Shown: in pieces, positions 8,737 through 17,168 of the stretch
Position numbering within the stretch: the stretch's first letter is position 1
Layout of the letters: each line of letters opens with the position of its first letter
Source of the DNA: Aquisalinus luteolus
GTDB lineage: Bacteria > Pseudomonadota > Alphaproteobacteria > Caulobacterales > Parvularculaceae
NCBI RefSeq assembly: GCF_009712425.2
Contig: NZ_VCJR02000001.1
Location: forward strand, 434,001-498,000
Direction: 5' to 3'
DNA: 64,000 bases
Made by a program: the position numbers and the translations under genes
The notes under the pieces: model-generated
Seen by the model: the letters and a program-made list of their open reading frames with translations, nothing else
Databases searched by the model: none
What the model was told of the DNA's origin: nothing

Positions 8737-10116
8737 CTATGCCGCGGCGCGCGCTGCGCGGTCCATGCGCAGGGACTCCGCCAGCCGGAAGGCCAGCTCC
8801 AGCGACTGTGTTGCATTCAGGCGCGGGTCGCAATGGGTGTGATAGCGGCTCGACAGGTCGCTCTCGGTGATCGCCTGGGCCCCGCCGATGCACTCGGTCA
8901 CGTCCTGGCCGGTCATCTCGAAGTGGACCCCGCCCGGGTGGGCGCCCTCGTCGCGGCAGACCTCGAAGAAGGAATTGACCTCAGACAGGATAGAATCGAA
9001 CGGCCGTGTCTTGTAGCCGTTTTCCGCCTTGATCGTGTTGCCATGCATCGGGTCGCACGACCAGACGACCTTGCGGCCTTCCTTCTGGATACGCTGGACG
9101 AGGCGCGGCAGGCCTGCCTGCACTTTCCCGGCGCCGAAGCGGGCGATCAGCACGATGCGGCCAGCCTCGTTTTTCGGGTTCAGGATATCCAAGAGCTCCA
9201 TCAGCTCGTCCGGCTCCAGAGTGGGGCCGCATTTGATGCCGATCGGGTTCTCGATACCGCGGGCAAATTCCACATGGGCGCCATCCGGCTGGCGGGTGCG
9301 GTCGCCGATCCAGATCATGTGCGCGGATGTGTCGTAATATTTCCCGCTGGTCGAATCGACGCGCGTCATCGCCTGTTCATAGCCGAGCAGCAGGCCCTCA
9401 TGGGAGGTGAAGAATTCCACCTCCGACAGCGGCTTGGAATAATCCGACGTCACGCCACAAGCTTCCATGAAGGTCAGCGCATCGGAGATCTTGTCGGCGA
9501 TCTCGTGATAATGCTCAGACTGCTGATTGCCCTGTACGAATTCCAGGTTCCACTTGTGCACGTTCCTGAGGTCGGCATAGCCGCCCTTGGCAAACGCGCG
9601 GATCAGGTTCAGCGTCGCCGCCGACTGGCCATAGGCTTTCAACAGGCGCTGCGGGTCGGGCACGCGCGCTTCCGGGGTAAAGTCCATCGCGTTGATATTG
9701 TCGCCGCGATAGGAGGGCAGGGTCACGCCATCGACCGTCTCGATGGGCGAGGAGCGCGGCTTGCCATACTGGCCGGCGATGCGGCCGACCTTGACCACCG
9801 GCATGGCGGCGCCATAGGTCAGCGCCACGGCCATCTGCAGCAGCACCCGGAACGTGTCGCGGATCTTGTTCGGGTGGAATTCCTTGAAGCTCTCGGCGCA
9901 ATCGCCCCCCTGCAGAAGGAAAGCCCTGCCTTCGGACACGGCGGCAAGGCGCTGGCGCAGCGTGCGGCTCTCCCCGGCAAACACCAGCGGCGGATAGCTC
10001 GACAGCTCTTCCTCGACGGCGGCAAGCGCCGTCATGTCGGGGTAATCGTCCGGAATGTGTTTTGCCGGGCGCGCCCTCCAAGTGTCGGGTGCCCATTGTG
10101 CCTGTTCTCGTGCCAT
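8737..10116 (-). CDS. Class II 3-deoxy-7-phosphoheptulonate (DAHP) synthase
   Basis: Catalyses the first step of the shikimate pathway, joining phosphoenolpyruvate and erythrose 4-phosphate. The 459-residue size and the motifs [60 protein letters not shown] and GVHFEMTG define the plant-like class II enzyme. The ATG at 10116 (MAREQAQW) is preferred over an upstream in-frame TTG. It is a single gene divergent from the metallo-beta-lactamase-fold gene. Confidence 0.93.
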   Translation of the reverse strand: MAREQAQWAPDTWRARPAKHIPDDYPDMTALAAVEEELSSYPPLVFAGESRTLRQRLAAVSEGRAFLLQGGDCAESFKEFHPNKIRDTFRVLLQMAVALTYGAAMPVVKVGRIAGQYGKPRSSPIETVDGVTLPSYRGDNINAMDFTPEARVPDPQRLLKAYGQSAATLNLIRAFAKGGYADLRNVHKWNLEFVQGNQQSEHYHEIADKISDALTFMEACGVTSDYSKPLSEVEFFTSHEGLLLGYEQAMTRVDSTSGKYYDTSAHMIWIGDRTRQPDGAHVEFARGIENPIGIKCGPTLEPDELMELLDILNPKNEAGRIVLIARFGAGKVQAGLPRLVQRIQKEGRKVVWSCDPMHGNTIKAENGYKTRPFDSILSEVNSFFEVCRDEGAHPGGVHFEMTGQDVTECIGGAQAITESDLSSRYHTHCDPRLNATQSLELAFRLAESLRMDRAARAAA

Positions 10117-10286
10117 TTTATGTCTCAATCCAAGTAGGGCTTAACTCTTTATGCTAAGGCCCCCGACCAATCAACCGCCATGCGCCCATTAATACGGTAA
10201 AATCCGGCTCACGCGGGCGTCATGTGTCTTTCGTGCCCGTGTACTCTAGATATTGGCTCAGGAGTAAACATCCAGAGGGAAGCAAA

Positions 10287-11207
10287 ATGAAAGCCAGATT
10301 TCTCACAACCGCAGCCGCAGGGACCGCGCTAGTCGCAGCCGGTATCGCTCACGCCCAGGACGAGGAAGTCACCATCGAAGCAACGGACCTTGGCGGCGGC
10401 ATCTACATGCTGGTCGGCCAAGGCGGCAATATCGGTATCTCTGCCGGGCCGGACGGTGTCCTGATGATCGACGACCAGTTCGACCGCCTGTCGGAGAACA
10501 TCCTCGCCAAGGTCGAGGAGATCACCGGTGGCCAGGAACTGAAATACGTCCTCAACACCCACTATCACGGCGACCATACCGGCGGGAACGAGGCAATGAC
10601 TGCTGCCGGCGGCACCATCGTTGCCCATGCCAATGTCCGCGTGCGGCTGGCAAGTGGCGAGGAGCCGCGCTCCGACGAGGCCCTGCCGGTCATCACCCAC
10701 GAGGACGGCATGACCTTCTTCTGGAACGATAACGAGATCCAGATTCACCATGTCCCGAGCGCCCATACCGACGGCGACTCCATGGTCTACATCCCGAACC
10801 TCAACATCATCCATACGGGCGACACGCTGTTCTCCGGCCGTTACCCCTATATCGACCTCGATGGCGGTGGCTCGGTCGATGGCTATATCGCCAACCTCGC
10901 CAATATCGTCGAAATGGCGGACGAAGACACGCAGATCATCCCCGGCCACGGCCCGCTCTCGACCGAGGCCGATGTGCTCGCCCTACACGATGTGCTGGTC
11001 GATGCCAAAGCCGCCGTTCAGGCGCTGGTCGATGAAGGCATGAGCGAGGACGAGATCGTGGCCGCCGACCCGCTGGCCGAGTGGAACGAGACTTATGCGT
11101 GGGGCTTCATCAATGGCGAGCGCATGACGCGCACGCTCGTGAAAGACCTAACGACGGAAATGTCCCATGAGGATATGGATCACAGCGACGCGGATCACGA
11201 TCACTAA
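10287..11207 (+). CDS. Secreted MBL-fold metallo-hydrolase
   Basis: A 306-residue protein with a Sec signal peptide (cleavage likely after AHA, residue 23) and the zinc motif HYHGDH at residues 92-97. Further metal ligands are in VPSAHTDGD, HTGDTLFSG and PGHGPLS. The His/Asp-rich tail HSDADHDH could bind metal. Start: the ATG is preceded by AGAGGGAAG. It resembles periplasmic class B-like hydrolases, but true beta-lactamase activity cannot be claimed. It stands as a single gene. Confidence 0.87.
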   Translation: MKARFLTTAAAGTALVAAGIAHAQDEEVTIEATDLGGGIYMLVGQGGNIGISAGPDGVLMIDDQFDRLSENILAKVEEITGGQELKYVLNTHYHGDHTGGNEAMTAAGGTIVAHANVRVRLASGEEPRSDEALPVITHEDGMTFFWNDNEIQIHHVPSAHTDGDSMVYIPNLNIIHTGDTLFSGRYPYIDLDGGGSVDGYIANLANIVEMADEDTQIIPGHGPLSTEADVLALHDVLVDAKAAVQALVDEGMSEDEIVAADPLAEWNETYAWGFINGERMTRTLVKDLTTEMSHEDMDHSDADHDH

Positions 11208-11260
11208 GTATCGTTGCCCTGCCTCTGGCGTTATGCGCCGATTGAGCATAAATCTGGGCC

Positions 11261-12928
11261 ATGGCAGAGACACTGAAAATCGCCCTGGCCCAGATCGCCC
11301 CGACCGTCGGCGACCTTGACGGCAACAAGGCCCTGATCCGCGATGCCCGCAAACAGGCAGCGGAGGAGGGCGCCGACCTCGTCGTTTTCCCAGAACTCAT
11401 CGTCTCCGGCTACCCGCCGGAGGACCTGGTGCTGAAGCCAGCTTATCAGCGCGCCTGCCGCGCCGCTGTCGAGGAATTGGCGAAAGATACCGACGATGGC
11501 GGCCCGGCCATGATCATCGGCTCGCCCTGGCCGCAGACCGAGCGCGGCGGCGGCAAGGCATGGAACGCCGCGGTGCTGTGCGATGAAGGTGTCATCCAGA
11601 ACATCGTCTTCAAGACCAAGCTGCCCAATTACTCCGTGTTCGACGAGCCGCGCCGCTATCGCACCGGCGACAGCGTGACGGTGACGCCATGGCGCGGCAT
11701 GAAGCTTGGCCTGATGATCTGCGAGGATATGTGGTATCCCGACGCGGCGCAGGAATTGAAAGCGCAGGGCGCGGAGATATTCATCGTCCCCCATGGCTCG
11801 CCCTTCCGCACCACGGCCCACGCCGAACGCCTGACGACGGCAGAGGCCCGCATGGAAGAGACCGGCCTGCCGCTGATTTTCGTCAACCAGGTCGGCGGGC
11901 AGGATGAACTCCTTTTCGACGGCTCTTCCTTTGCCGGCAACGCCCAGAACGACCGCGTGCAGGCGCCATGCTTCGAGACCGGCGTCTTCATGACCGGGTG
12001 GGAAAAGCAGGATGAAAAATGGACCTGTACGGACGGCCCGATGTTTGCCTGGCCCACCGGGCATGAGCTCACCTATCCCGCCCTCGTCATGGGTGTGCGC
12101 GATTACGTCAACAAGAACAAATTCCCGGGCGTCGTCATCGGCCTGTCCGGCGGTATCGACTCCGCGCTCACCGCCGCCATCGCCGTCGATGCGCTGGGGC
12201 CCGACCGCGTACGCTGCGTGATGATGCCGTCGCGCTACACGGCGGGCGACAGCCTGAGCGACGCGGAGAAATGTGCCGAGGCGCTGGGCGTCTCCTATGA
12301 ATCCATCGCCATCGAACCCGCGGTGAAGGCCTTCGACGAGATGCTGGGCGAGACCTTCGCGGGCCGCGAACCCGACACGACGGAAGAAAACCTGCAATCG
12401 CGCATCCGCGGCGTCATCCTCATGGCGCTCTCCAACAAGTTCGGCCCGATGGTGCTGACGACCGGCAACAAGTCGGAAATGTCGGTCGGCTACGCCACCC
12501 TCTATGGCGACATGAATGGTGGCTATAATCCGCTCAAGGATGTTTACAAGACGGATGTCTTCGCGCTTGCCCGCTGGCGCAACAAGAAAGTGCCTAAGGG
12601 CTGCCTCGGACCGTCGGGCGAGGTGATCCCCGTCAACATCATCGACAAGCCGCCCTCGGCCGAACTGCGCGCCGACCAGCGCGACGACGACTCCCTGCCG
12701 CCCTATGAAATTCTCGACGCCATCCTCAATCGCCTTGTCGAGGAGGAAATGGCCGTGCGCGACATCATCGCCGAGGGCCATGACGAGGAAACCGTCCGCC
12801 GCATCCAGCACTTGTTATACGTCGCCGAATACAAGCGCCGCCAGTCACCCCCAGGCCCGAAGATCACCACACGGAATTTCGGCCGCGACCGGCGTTATCC
12901 AATCGTCAACGGGTTCAGGGACAGGTAG
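11261..12928 (+). CDS. nadE: Glutamine-dependent NAD+ synthetase
   Basis: Last step of NAD biosynthesis, amidating nicotinic acid adenine dinucleotide. The 555-residue two-domain enzyme has an N-terminal nitrilase-type glutaminase whose Glu-Lys-Cys triad lies in VVFPELIVSGYPPEDL, FKTKLPNYSVFDE and LMICEDMWYP. The C-terminal synthetase carries the PP-loop GLSGGIDSAL and TTGNKSEMSVGY. Length is normal for the fused form. It is a single gene followed by palindromic repeats. Confidence 0.95.
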   Translation: MAETLKIALAQIAPTVGDLDGNKALIRDARKQAAEEGADLVVFPELIVSGYPPEDLVLKPAYQRACRAAVEELAKDTDDGGPAMIIGSPWPQTERGGGKAWNAAVLCDEGVIQNIVFKTKLPNYSVFDEPRRYRTGDSVTVTPWRGMKLGLMICEDMWYPDAAQELKAQGAEIFIVPHGSPFRTTAHAERLTTAEARMEETGLPLIFVNQVGGQDELLFDGSSFAGNAQNDRVQAPCFETGVFMTGWEKQDEKWTCTDGPMFAWPTGHELTYPALVMGVRDYVNKNKFPGVVIGLSGGIDSALTAAIAVDALGPDRVRCVMMPSRYTAGDSLSDAEKCAEALGVSYESIAIEPAVKAFDEMLGETFAGREPDTTEENLQSRIRGVILMALSNKFGPMVLTTGNKSEMSVGYATLYGDMNGGYNPLKDVYKTDVFALARWRNKKVPKGCLGPSGEVIPVNIIDKPPSAELRADQRDDDSLPPYEILDAILNRLVEEEMAVRDIIAEGHDEETVRRIQHLLYVAEYKRRQSPPGPKITTRNFGRDRRYPIVNGFRDR

Positions 12929-12929
12929 G

Positions 12930-12990
12930 CCCTCACCCGGAAAATGCTGACGCATTTTCCGACCTCTCCCAAAGGGAGAGGTGAAGTACG
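12930..12990. repeat. Left part of a disrupted intergenic palindrome
   Basis: Begins CCCTCACCC and holds two hairpins: GGAAAATGC/GCATTTTCC (12939-12960) and CCTCTCCC/GGGAGAGG (12963-12981). The matching outer arm GGGTGAGGGG is at 15717-15726, on the other side of the transposon. The element therefore landed inside this repeat unit. Confidence 0.7.
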
Positions 12991-13003
12991 AACAATGAGC
13001 ATC

Positions 13004-13029
13004 CGGCCTTATGTAGCAGAAGCACCAAC
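13004..13029 (+). repeat. Left terminal inverted repeat of the IS1595 transposon
   Basis: Starts CGGCCTTATGTAGCAG and continues AAGCACCAAC. It differs from the right end at two positions. Confidence 0.92.
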
Positions 13030-13073
13030 AATATACCTGATTTGTGAGTCCGTGTTCTGATAATTTCGGCCTT

Positions 13074-13511
13074 ATGGACAATGTTATTTCCGAGCTTCTG
13101 AAAGAGCGTGATGCGCTACGGGCACGCATCCGAGACCATGAGCGCAAGGCTTACGAAATGCGCCAGACATTGAAGTCTCTGGATGCGACCCTTATCCATC
13201 TTGGCCACACCGGCCCCGGCTTTGAAGACCCGGCCAAGCGCAAGCTGACTGATGGGCTGTTCTACTCAGGCGAGTTGCCCCGAATGCTGATGCGCGTCCT
13301 CAGGGCCAATCCTGACGGCCTGACGCTGCGCAAGATGACCGAACAAGTTTGCGCTGAAAAGGGCTGGGAACTGGATGACGCCCGCTTCTATGGTGCGGTG
13401 TCGAGCAAGGTCAGCCGTAATCTCGACAAGTACAAGAAACGTGGCCTTGTCGAACTATATGACGGGGCGTGGCGGCTCAGCGCTGCCAATACCCAGCCCA
13501 ATCCCGGCTGA
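13074..13511 (+). CDS. Transposon passenger protein: coiled coil plus winged-helix-like domain
   Basis: A 145-residue protein. Residues about 1-40 form a charged heptad-like helix (LLKERDALRARIRDHERKAY). The C-terminal part resembles a winged helix: GELPRMLMRVLRANPDGLTL, then FYGAVSSKVSRNLDKYKKRG. The ATG at 13074 begins MDNVISELL. It lies wholly inside the element and converges on the transposase, overlapping its 3' end by 35 bp. A DNA-binding or regulatory role is possible, but no function is known to me. Confidence 0.7.
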   Translation: MDNVISELLKERDALRARIRDHERKAYEMRQTLKSLDATLIHLGHTGPGFEDPAKRKLTDGLFYSGELPRMLMRVLRANPDGLTLRKMTEQVCAEKGWELDDARFYGAVSSKVSRNLDKYKKRGLVELYDGAWRLSAANTQPNPG

Positions 13512-14430
13512 TCGGAGCGGCGAGCGCATTGTGCAGGGCGCGGCGGGCCAGCTTGCCATTGCTCTCCCGGCGATGATCTTCCAGCCATGCAGCGTGGTTT
13601 GCGTACTGGTGCAGGTATTTCGGGCTGACGTGGTGATGCTGGCCCGAGACCATGCGGCGAAGGCGGGAGAAATAGCTCTCGGCAAAGTTGGTGTGCACGC
13701 CATTCACTGAATAAGCCTCGCTATGGTTGATGCGCTCCAGCGGGTAGAAGCCTTCCAGATTGTCCCAATGGGAAGCCTCGTCAGCATTGATCGTAACGCC
13801 GGTCAGGACGCGCTCACGGGCGAACTGGACGCCCTCGGCCTCGCGTTTGGCAACGGTCGTCAGGGTGCGGCCAAAGCGCTCACGGGCGACGATGACAACG
13901 CGGCGGTTGCCATTCTGGTAGGCGAGGCGGCGGCGGTCGCGGCGGTCTTCCTTGCGGTTCTCAGGGCGGATATGGCCGCCAAAATACGCGCCGTCGATTT
14001 CGCACTCGCTATCGATCTTGGCGTTGTCGATTTCGTCGGCCATGGCTTCGCGCAGTTTGTGTGCCAGAACGAAAGCCGTCTTGTACTGAACGTCCAGATC
14101 GCGGGAAAGCTGAACGGCAGAGACGCCCTTGGCGCTGTTTACGATGATGGCGATAGCGGCCAGCAGGTCGGTGAAGTCGAGTTTGCGGCTGGCGAAGATC
14201 GTGCCGGACGTGACCGAGAACTGTTTGTGACAGGCCTTGCACTTGAACTTGCGGCGGGTGGTGATCTTGTAGGCTTCGTCATGACCGCAAGCCGGGCAAA
14301 CAGCCTCGCCGGCAGTCTCAGGCCAGCGAATTTCGCAGAACGTCTTGTAAGCCGCTTCCTCGCCAGCCTTGTAGATCTCTTTGATCGACAGGGTCCGGGA
14401 TTTTGCTGAGAGTAAGAAATGCTGTGCCAT
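13477..14430 (-). CDS. IS1595 family (ISXO2-like) transposase
   Basis: A full-length 317-residue transposase. The N-terminal zinc ribbon is CPACGHDEAY...FKCKACHKQF. The DDE-type core has Asp in SECEIDGAYFGG, Asp in TINADEASHWD, and the Asn/Glu motif NGVHTNFAESYFSRLRR. All key residues are present and there is no frameshift. It is transcribed away from the DUF6471 gene across a 104-bp divergent promoter region with repeated ATCGGA motifs. Confidence 0.93.
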   Translation of the reverse strand: MAQHFLLSAKSRTLSIKEIYKAGEEAAYKTFCEIRWPETAGEAVCPACGHDEAYKITTRRKFKCKACHKQFSVTSGTIFASRKLDFTDLLAAIAIIVNSAKGVSAVQLSRDLDVQYKTAFVLAHKLREAMADEIDNAKIDSECEIDGAYFGGHIRPENRKEDRRDRRRLAYQNGNRRVVIVARERFGRTLTTVAKREAEGVQFARERVLTGVTINADEASHWDNLEGFYPLERINHSEAYSVNGVHTNFAESYFSRLRRMVSGQHHHVSPKYLHQYANHAAWLEDHRRESNGKLARRALHNALAAPISRDWAGYWQR

Positions 14431-14436
14431 TGTAAC

Positions 14437-14531
14437 TATATCCGATGCCTATGCATCATATATGGTACGTTGACGTATCCCATACAAGGGCATATATATC
14501 GGAAATAGTACTTTTTCTATTATCGGAGATA
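14437..14531. promoter_or_regulatory. Divergent promoter region with three ATCGGA-type motifs
   Basis: TATCGGAAATA at 14497-14507 and TATCGGAGATA at 14521-14531 lie on the plus strand. CATCGGATATA lies on the minus strand at 14437-14447. The AT-rich stretch between the transposase and the DUF6471 gene has room for both promoters. The motifs could be a shared operator; this is inference. Confidence 0.45.
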
Positions 14532-14534
14532 CAT

Positions 14535-14747
14535 ATGGATTGGGAAAAGCAGGCGTCCGGCATCCTCAAGGCCGAACTTAAGCGCCGGGGCGTTACCTAT
14601 GCCCAGCTAGTAGACAAGCTGGCAGAGATAGGGGTGGAAGAAAAAGAGGCCAACATCCGAAATAAACTCTCGCGCGGAAAGTTTTCTGCTGCTTTCATGC
14701 TTCAATGTTTACAGGCGATAGGCGCAAACAGGATAGAAATAGTCTAG
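14535..14747 (+). CDS. DUF6471 protein, transposon passenger
   Basis: A 70-residue helical protein, MDWEKQASGILKAELKRRG...NIRNKLSRGKFSAAFMLQCL, matching the small DUF6471 family, which resembles a helix-turn-helix fold. The ATG at 14535 follows CGGAGA; the longer reading to 14445 is AT-rich junk. Homologues accompany IS1595-type transposases. Its stop lies 43 bp inside the next gene, so the two are probably translationally coupled. Regulation of the transposase is a reasonable guess. Confidence 0.8.
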   Translation: MDWEKQASGILKAELKRRGVTYAQLVDKLAEIGVEEKEANIRNKLSRGKFSAAFMLQCLQAIGANRIEIV

Positions 14748-15622
14748 CGTTTTGGACCCTTGCCCTTATCGGTTTGGCGGTCATCCTTGCCATTGCTGTT
14801 CATTTCCAGCCGCCGTCTGAAAGCGTTAGCGGGTTAGATACCCCAAGCCACCAGAAAACCTCCTACGCAACAGCATACGCATCCCAATATGCCCAACAGG
14901 AGGCTGCGGCTGCGACCAATGAGGCCGAAGCCCAGCAAATTAAAAGCACCACCAACCCCAAAGCTTATGGAGTGAAGCCACTTACGCTCGCTGAGCGAGA
15001 TTTGCTCGCGCAAGAGAGGATGGCCTACTGGACCATTTGGATTGCCGGATTTACCGGGTTTGGCTTGGTGCTTCTGTTTTTGACCCTTTCCGAAACAAGA
15101 GACCTGACGCGGATTACTCAAGACATTGGGGAGGCTCAAACAGAAGCATACCTCTCCGAGACGGGGTTTAGATTTCAGCTTGATCACAAAGATAGGCTGG
15201 GAGGTGGATTGTTCATTTATCTGGCTCAAACCTGGATGAACACCGGTTCCACACCGGCTTACAGTGTGAGAATACAGTACGATTTTATTCTGTTCATTGA
15301 CGATAATGTAATCAAATCCCAGCACTGCAAATGGCCACCTGATCATACTAGATCCGGCTCGCTGATTACACAAAGCATCGACCCAAAGGCGTCTGCGTCC
15401 ATTACTATTGGCGATCCGGCCCTGAACTATCTCAGACACATTGACGAGATTCTGCCCGGCAAAGCGCGAGTAGAAATAATCGTGACGGGCGGATACGACA
15501 CTGCATTTCATCGACGAATAATGTTTCAAAAGCGATACATCGCGCACGTGGAGTCTGTCTCCACCAACCCCGATACCGGAAAGCAAGATATAAAGCTGAA
15601 GGTGGAGCAGGTGGACAATTAG
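14705..15622 (+). CDS. Transposon passenger membrane protein, unknown function
   Basis: A 305-residue protein with a first membrane segment LALIGLAVILAIAVHF, an Ala/Gln-rich linker of about 60 residues, and a second segment WIAGFTGFGLVLLFL. An approximately 170-residue soluble C-terminal domain of beta character follows, including TWMNTGSTPAYSVRIQYDF. I recognise no family. The gene overlaps the DUF6471 gene by 43 bp and is lower in GC than the surrounding chromosome, consistent with import on the transposon. Confidence 0.7.
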   Translation: MFTGDRRKQDRNSLAFWTLALIGLAVILAIAVHFQPPSESVSGLDTPSHQKTSYATAYASQYAQQEAAAATNEAEAQQIKSTTNPKAYGVKPLTLAERDLLAQERMAYWTIWIAGFTGFGLVLLFLTLSETRDLTRITQDIGEAQTEAYLSETGFRFQLDHKDRLGGGLFIYLAQTWMNTGSTPAYSVRIQYDFILFIDDNVIKSQHCKWPPDHTRSGSLITQSIDPKASASITIGDPALNYLRHIDEILPGKARVEIIVTGGYDTAFHRRIMFQKRYIAHVESVSTNPDTGKQDIKLKVEQVDN

Positions 15623-15652
15623 CGAGCTAGTCACCTAGCACCCCCTCTGGGC

Positions 15653-15678
15653 GCTGGTGCTTTTGCTACATAAGGCCG
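15653..15678 (-). repeat. Right terminal inverted repeat of the IS1595 transposon
   Basis: Read on the minus strand it starts CGGCCTTATGTAGCAA and continues AAGCACCAGC, matching the left end at 24 of 26 positions. Confidence 0.92.
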
Positions 15679-15686
15679 TGAGCATC

Positions 15687-16398
15687 CCGCGACGCTCTAC
15701 CTCTCCCTCCGGGTTCGGGTGAGGGGAAACTTATCCCCGCCCACAATACCTCCCTTATAACCATCCCCAAGCCCGGTGAGGACCGGGTGGAGGCGTTCTG
15801 TTCTGCCGTGACCTGCGGTGGGGGCAGGGCGTATCAGGGTGAGCCCTGAAAAATTGGGGTTGGGGCCCCAATTGTAGGGCGAACGGCGGCGCGCGTTCGG
15901 AGGACGATTGATTCACTGGATCAATCGTTTCCTCCTCACCGCATCGTCCGGCGGAGCGGTGTTCCGTATCTTGACAGTGCGGACGGGAGAGCTGGGTATC
16001 GGCCCCGCACCAGATCACCGCCGTGGGAGTGTGAGGCTACCTACACCTTATATATTTTATATGGAGCCGTAGCGCTCCCACGGGCCCCTCCGTGCCGCGC
16101 TGAAGCCCAAAGGGCGTAAGCGGGTGTCGCGCCGAAGCGTCAGCGTAGGCGGATCATCTTTCAGACGTTCGCACTCATTGAGTGGCGGCGATATTGGTGC
16201 AGTTTAGTCAGCCAATGCCTGTAAGGGTGAGGCCGATCTGAAAACGGGGTTGGGGCTCCGTTTAACCAAATTGGGCGCCGCCGCGAGGCGGTTTCATCCT
16301 TGACTAACCCTGATCCGGTGAAACACCAATCGCCTTCAAAGCCTTGCCTAACGCCGCGGTGTTGCGCACAAGGAGGCAGGTCGGGGAAGGAGCCGCCA
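15687..16398. other. Gene-free stretch with several palindromes
   Basis: No credible gene. It holds the right half of the palindrome split by the transposon (to 15726) and a hairpin with CGATTGAT/ATCAATCG arms near 15903-15931. It also has a long hairpin with CCGTGGGAG/CTCCCACGG arms (about 16020-16083) enclosing GCTAC/GTAGC and an AT-rich tip. A partly conserved block, AGGGTGAG...CTGAAAA..GGGGTTGGGGC, occurs near both 15836 and 16225. These look like decayed dispersed repeats or structured RNA; which one is unknown. Confidence 0.5.
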
Positions 16399-17082
16399 AT
16401 GCAGCAGTTTGCAGACTCTCTATGGCTTGCCGATGGTGGCACGGTCGAGGTTTTCGGCTTCGCCTATCCGACGCGCATGGCCGTGATCAGGCTAGCCGAT
16501 GGCGGGGTGTTCATCTGGTCGCCTATCGAATTGACGGACGCTCTGCGCGAACAGGTCGAGGCACTGGGGCCGGTCCGCTACATCGTCGCGCCGAACACGC
16601 TGCATCATCTCTATCTGGGGGACTGGAAGGCGGCTTTTCCTGATGCCGAATTGATCGGCGCGCCGGGACTGCCGGAAAAACGAGACGACCTGACCTTTGA
16701 TGACATCCTGTCCGATCAGCCGAATGCAGGCTGGGCGGGGGAGATCGACCAGTGCCCGATCATGGGCAACAAGATTACGACCGAAGTTGTCTTCTTCCAT
16801 CGCTCAAGCGGCACGGTGCTGTTCACCGACCTGCTGCAGCAATATCCCAAGGGTTGGTTCTCCGGCTGGCGGGCTCTGGTCGCAAAACTCGACCTGATGA
16901 TGGAACCGGAACCCTCCGTACCCAGAAAATTCCGCCTCGCCTTCACGGACAAGCCTGCTGCTCACGCATCGCTCGAAAAAGTCCTGAACTGGCCCGCCGA
17001 AAAAATCGTCATGGCCCATGGCACGCCGGTCGTGCAGGATGCTCGGGGCTATCTGCGCCGTGCCTTTGCCTGGCTGTTCTGA
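16399..17082 (+). CDS. DUF4336 domain protein
   Basis: A 227-residue protein of the DUF4336 family, which has a metallo-beta-lactamase-like fold. Typical stretches are MQQFADSLWLADGG, YIVAPNTLHHLYLGDW, VFFHRSSGTVLFTDL and IVMAHGTPVV. The ATG at 16399 follows GGGAAGGA; the reading to 16300 is non-coding. The function of the family is not established. It lies 86 bp before the fucosidase gene, which has its own candidate promoter. Confidence 0.85.
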   Translation: MQQFADSLWLADGGTVEVFGFAYPTRMAVIRLADGGVFIWSPIELTDALREQVEALGPVRYIVAPNTLHHLYLGDWKAAFPDAELIGAPGLPEKRDDLTFDDILSDQPNAGWAGEIDQCPIMGNKITTEVVFFHRSSGTVLFTDLLQQYPKGWFSGWRALVAKLDLMMEPEPSVPRKFRLAFTDKPAAHASLEKVLNWPAEKIVMAHGTPVVQDARGYLRRAFAWLF

Positions 17083-17109
17083 ACGCAGTCAGGATTGACA
17101 GAAGCTCGC

Positions 17110-17148
17110 TTGACCCGTTCTCCCCGCCTTGTACTGTAACCGGTAACA
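17110..17148 (+). promoter_or_regulatory. Candidate promoter with LacI-family-like operator before the fucosidase
   Basis: TTGACC (17110-17115) and TACTGT (17132-17137), 16 bp apart, could be -35 and -10 elements. The near-palindrome TGTAACCGGTAACA at 17135-17148 (12 of 14 symmetric positions) overlaps the -10. Its TGT-centred-CG-ACA layout fits LacI-family operators. Confidence 0.4.
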
Positions 17149-17168
17149 AGAACACCAGGGTGGATAAC

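Larger units (their letters stand above)
13004..15678. mobile_element. IS1595-family transposon with passenger genes
   Basis: A 2675-bp element bounded by inverted repeats at 13004-13029 and 15653-15678 (24 of 26 positions match). It is flanked by the perfect 8-bp duplication TGAGCATC at 12996-13003 and 15679-15686. Eight-base duplications are typical of the IS1595 family, as is the transposase inside. It carries the transposase, a 145-residue protein, a DUF6471 protein and a membrane protein. The intact ends, duplication and full-length transposase suggest a recent, possibly still mobile, insertion. Confidence 0.93.
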
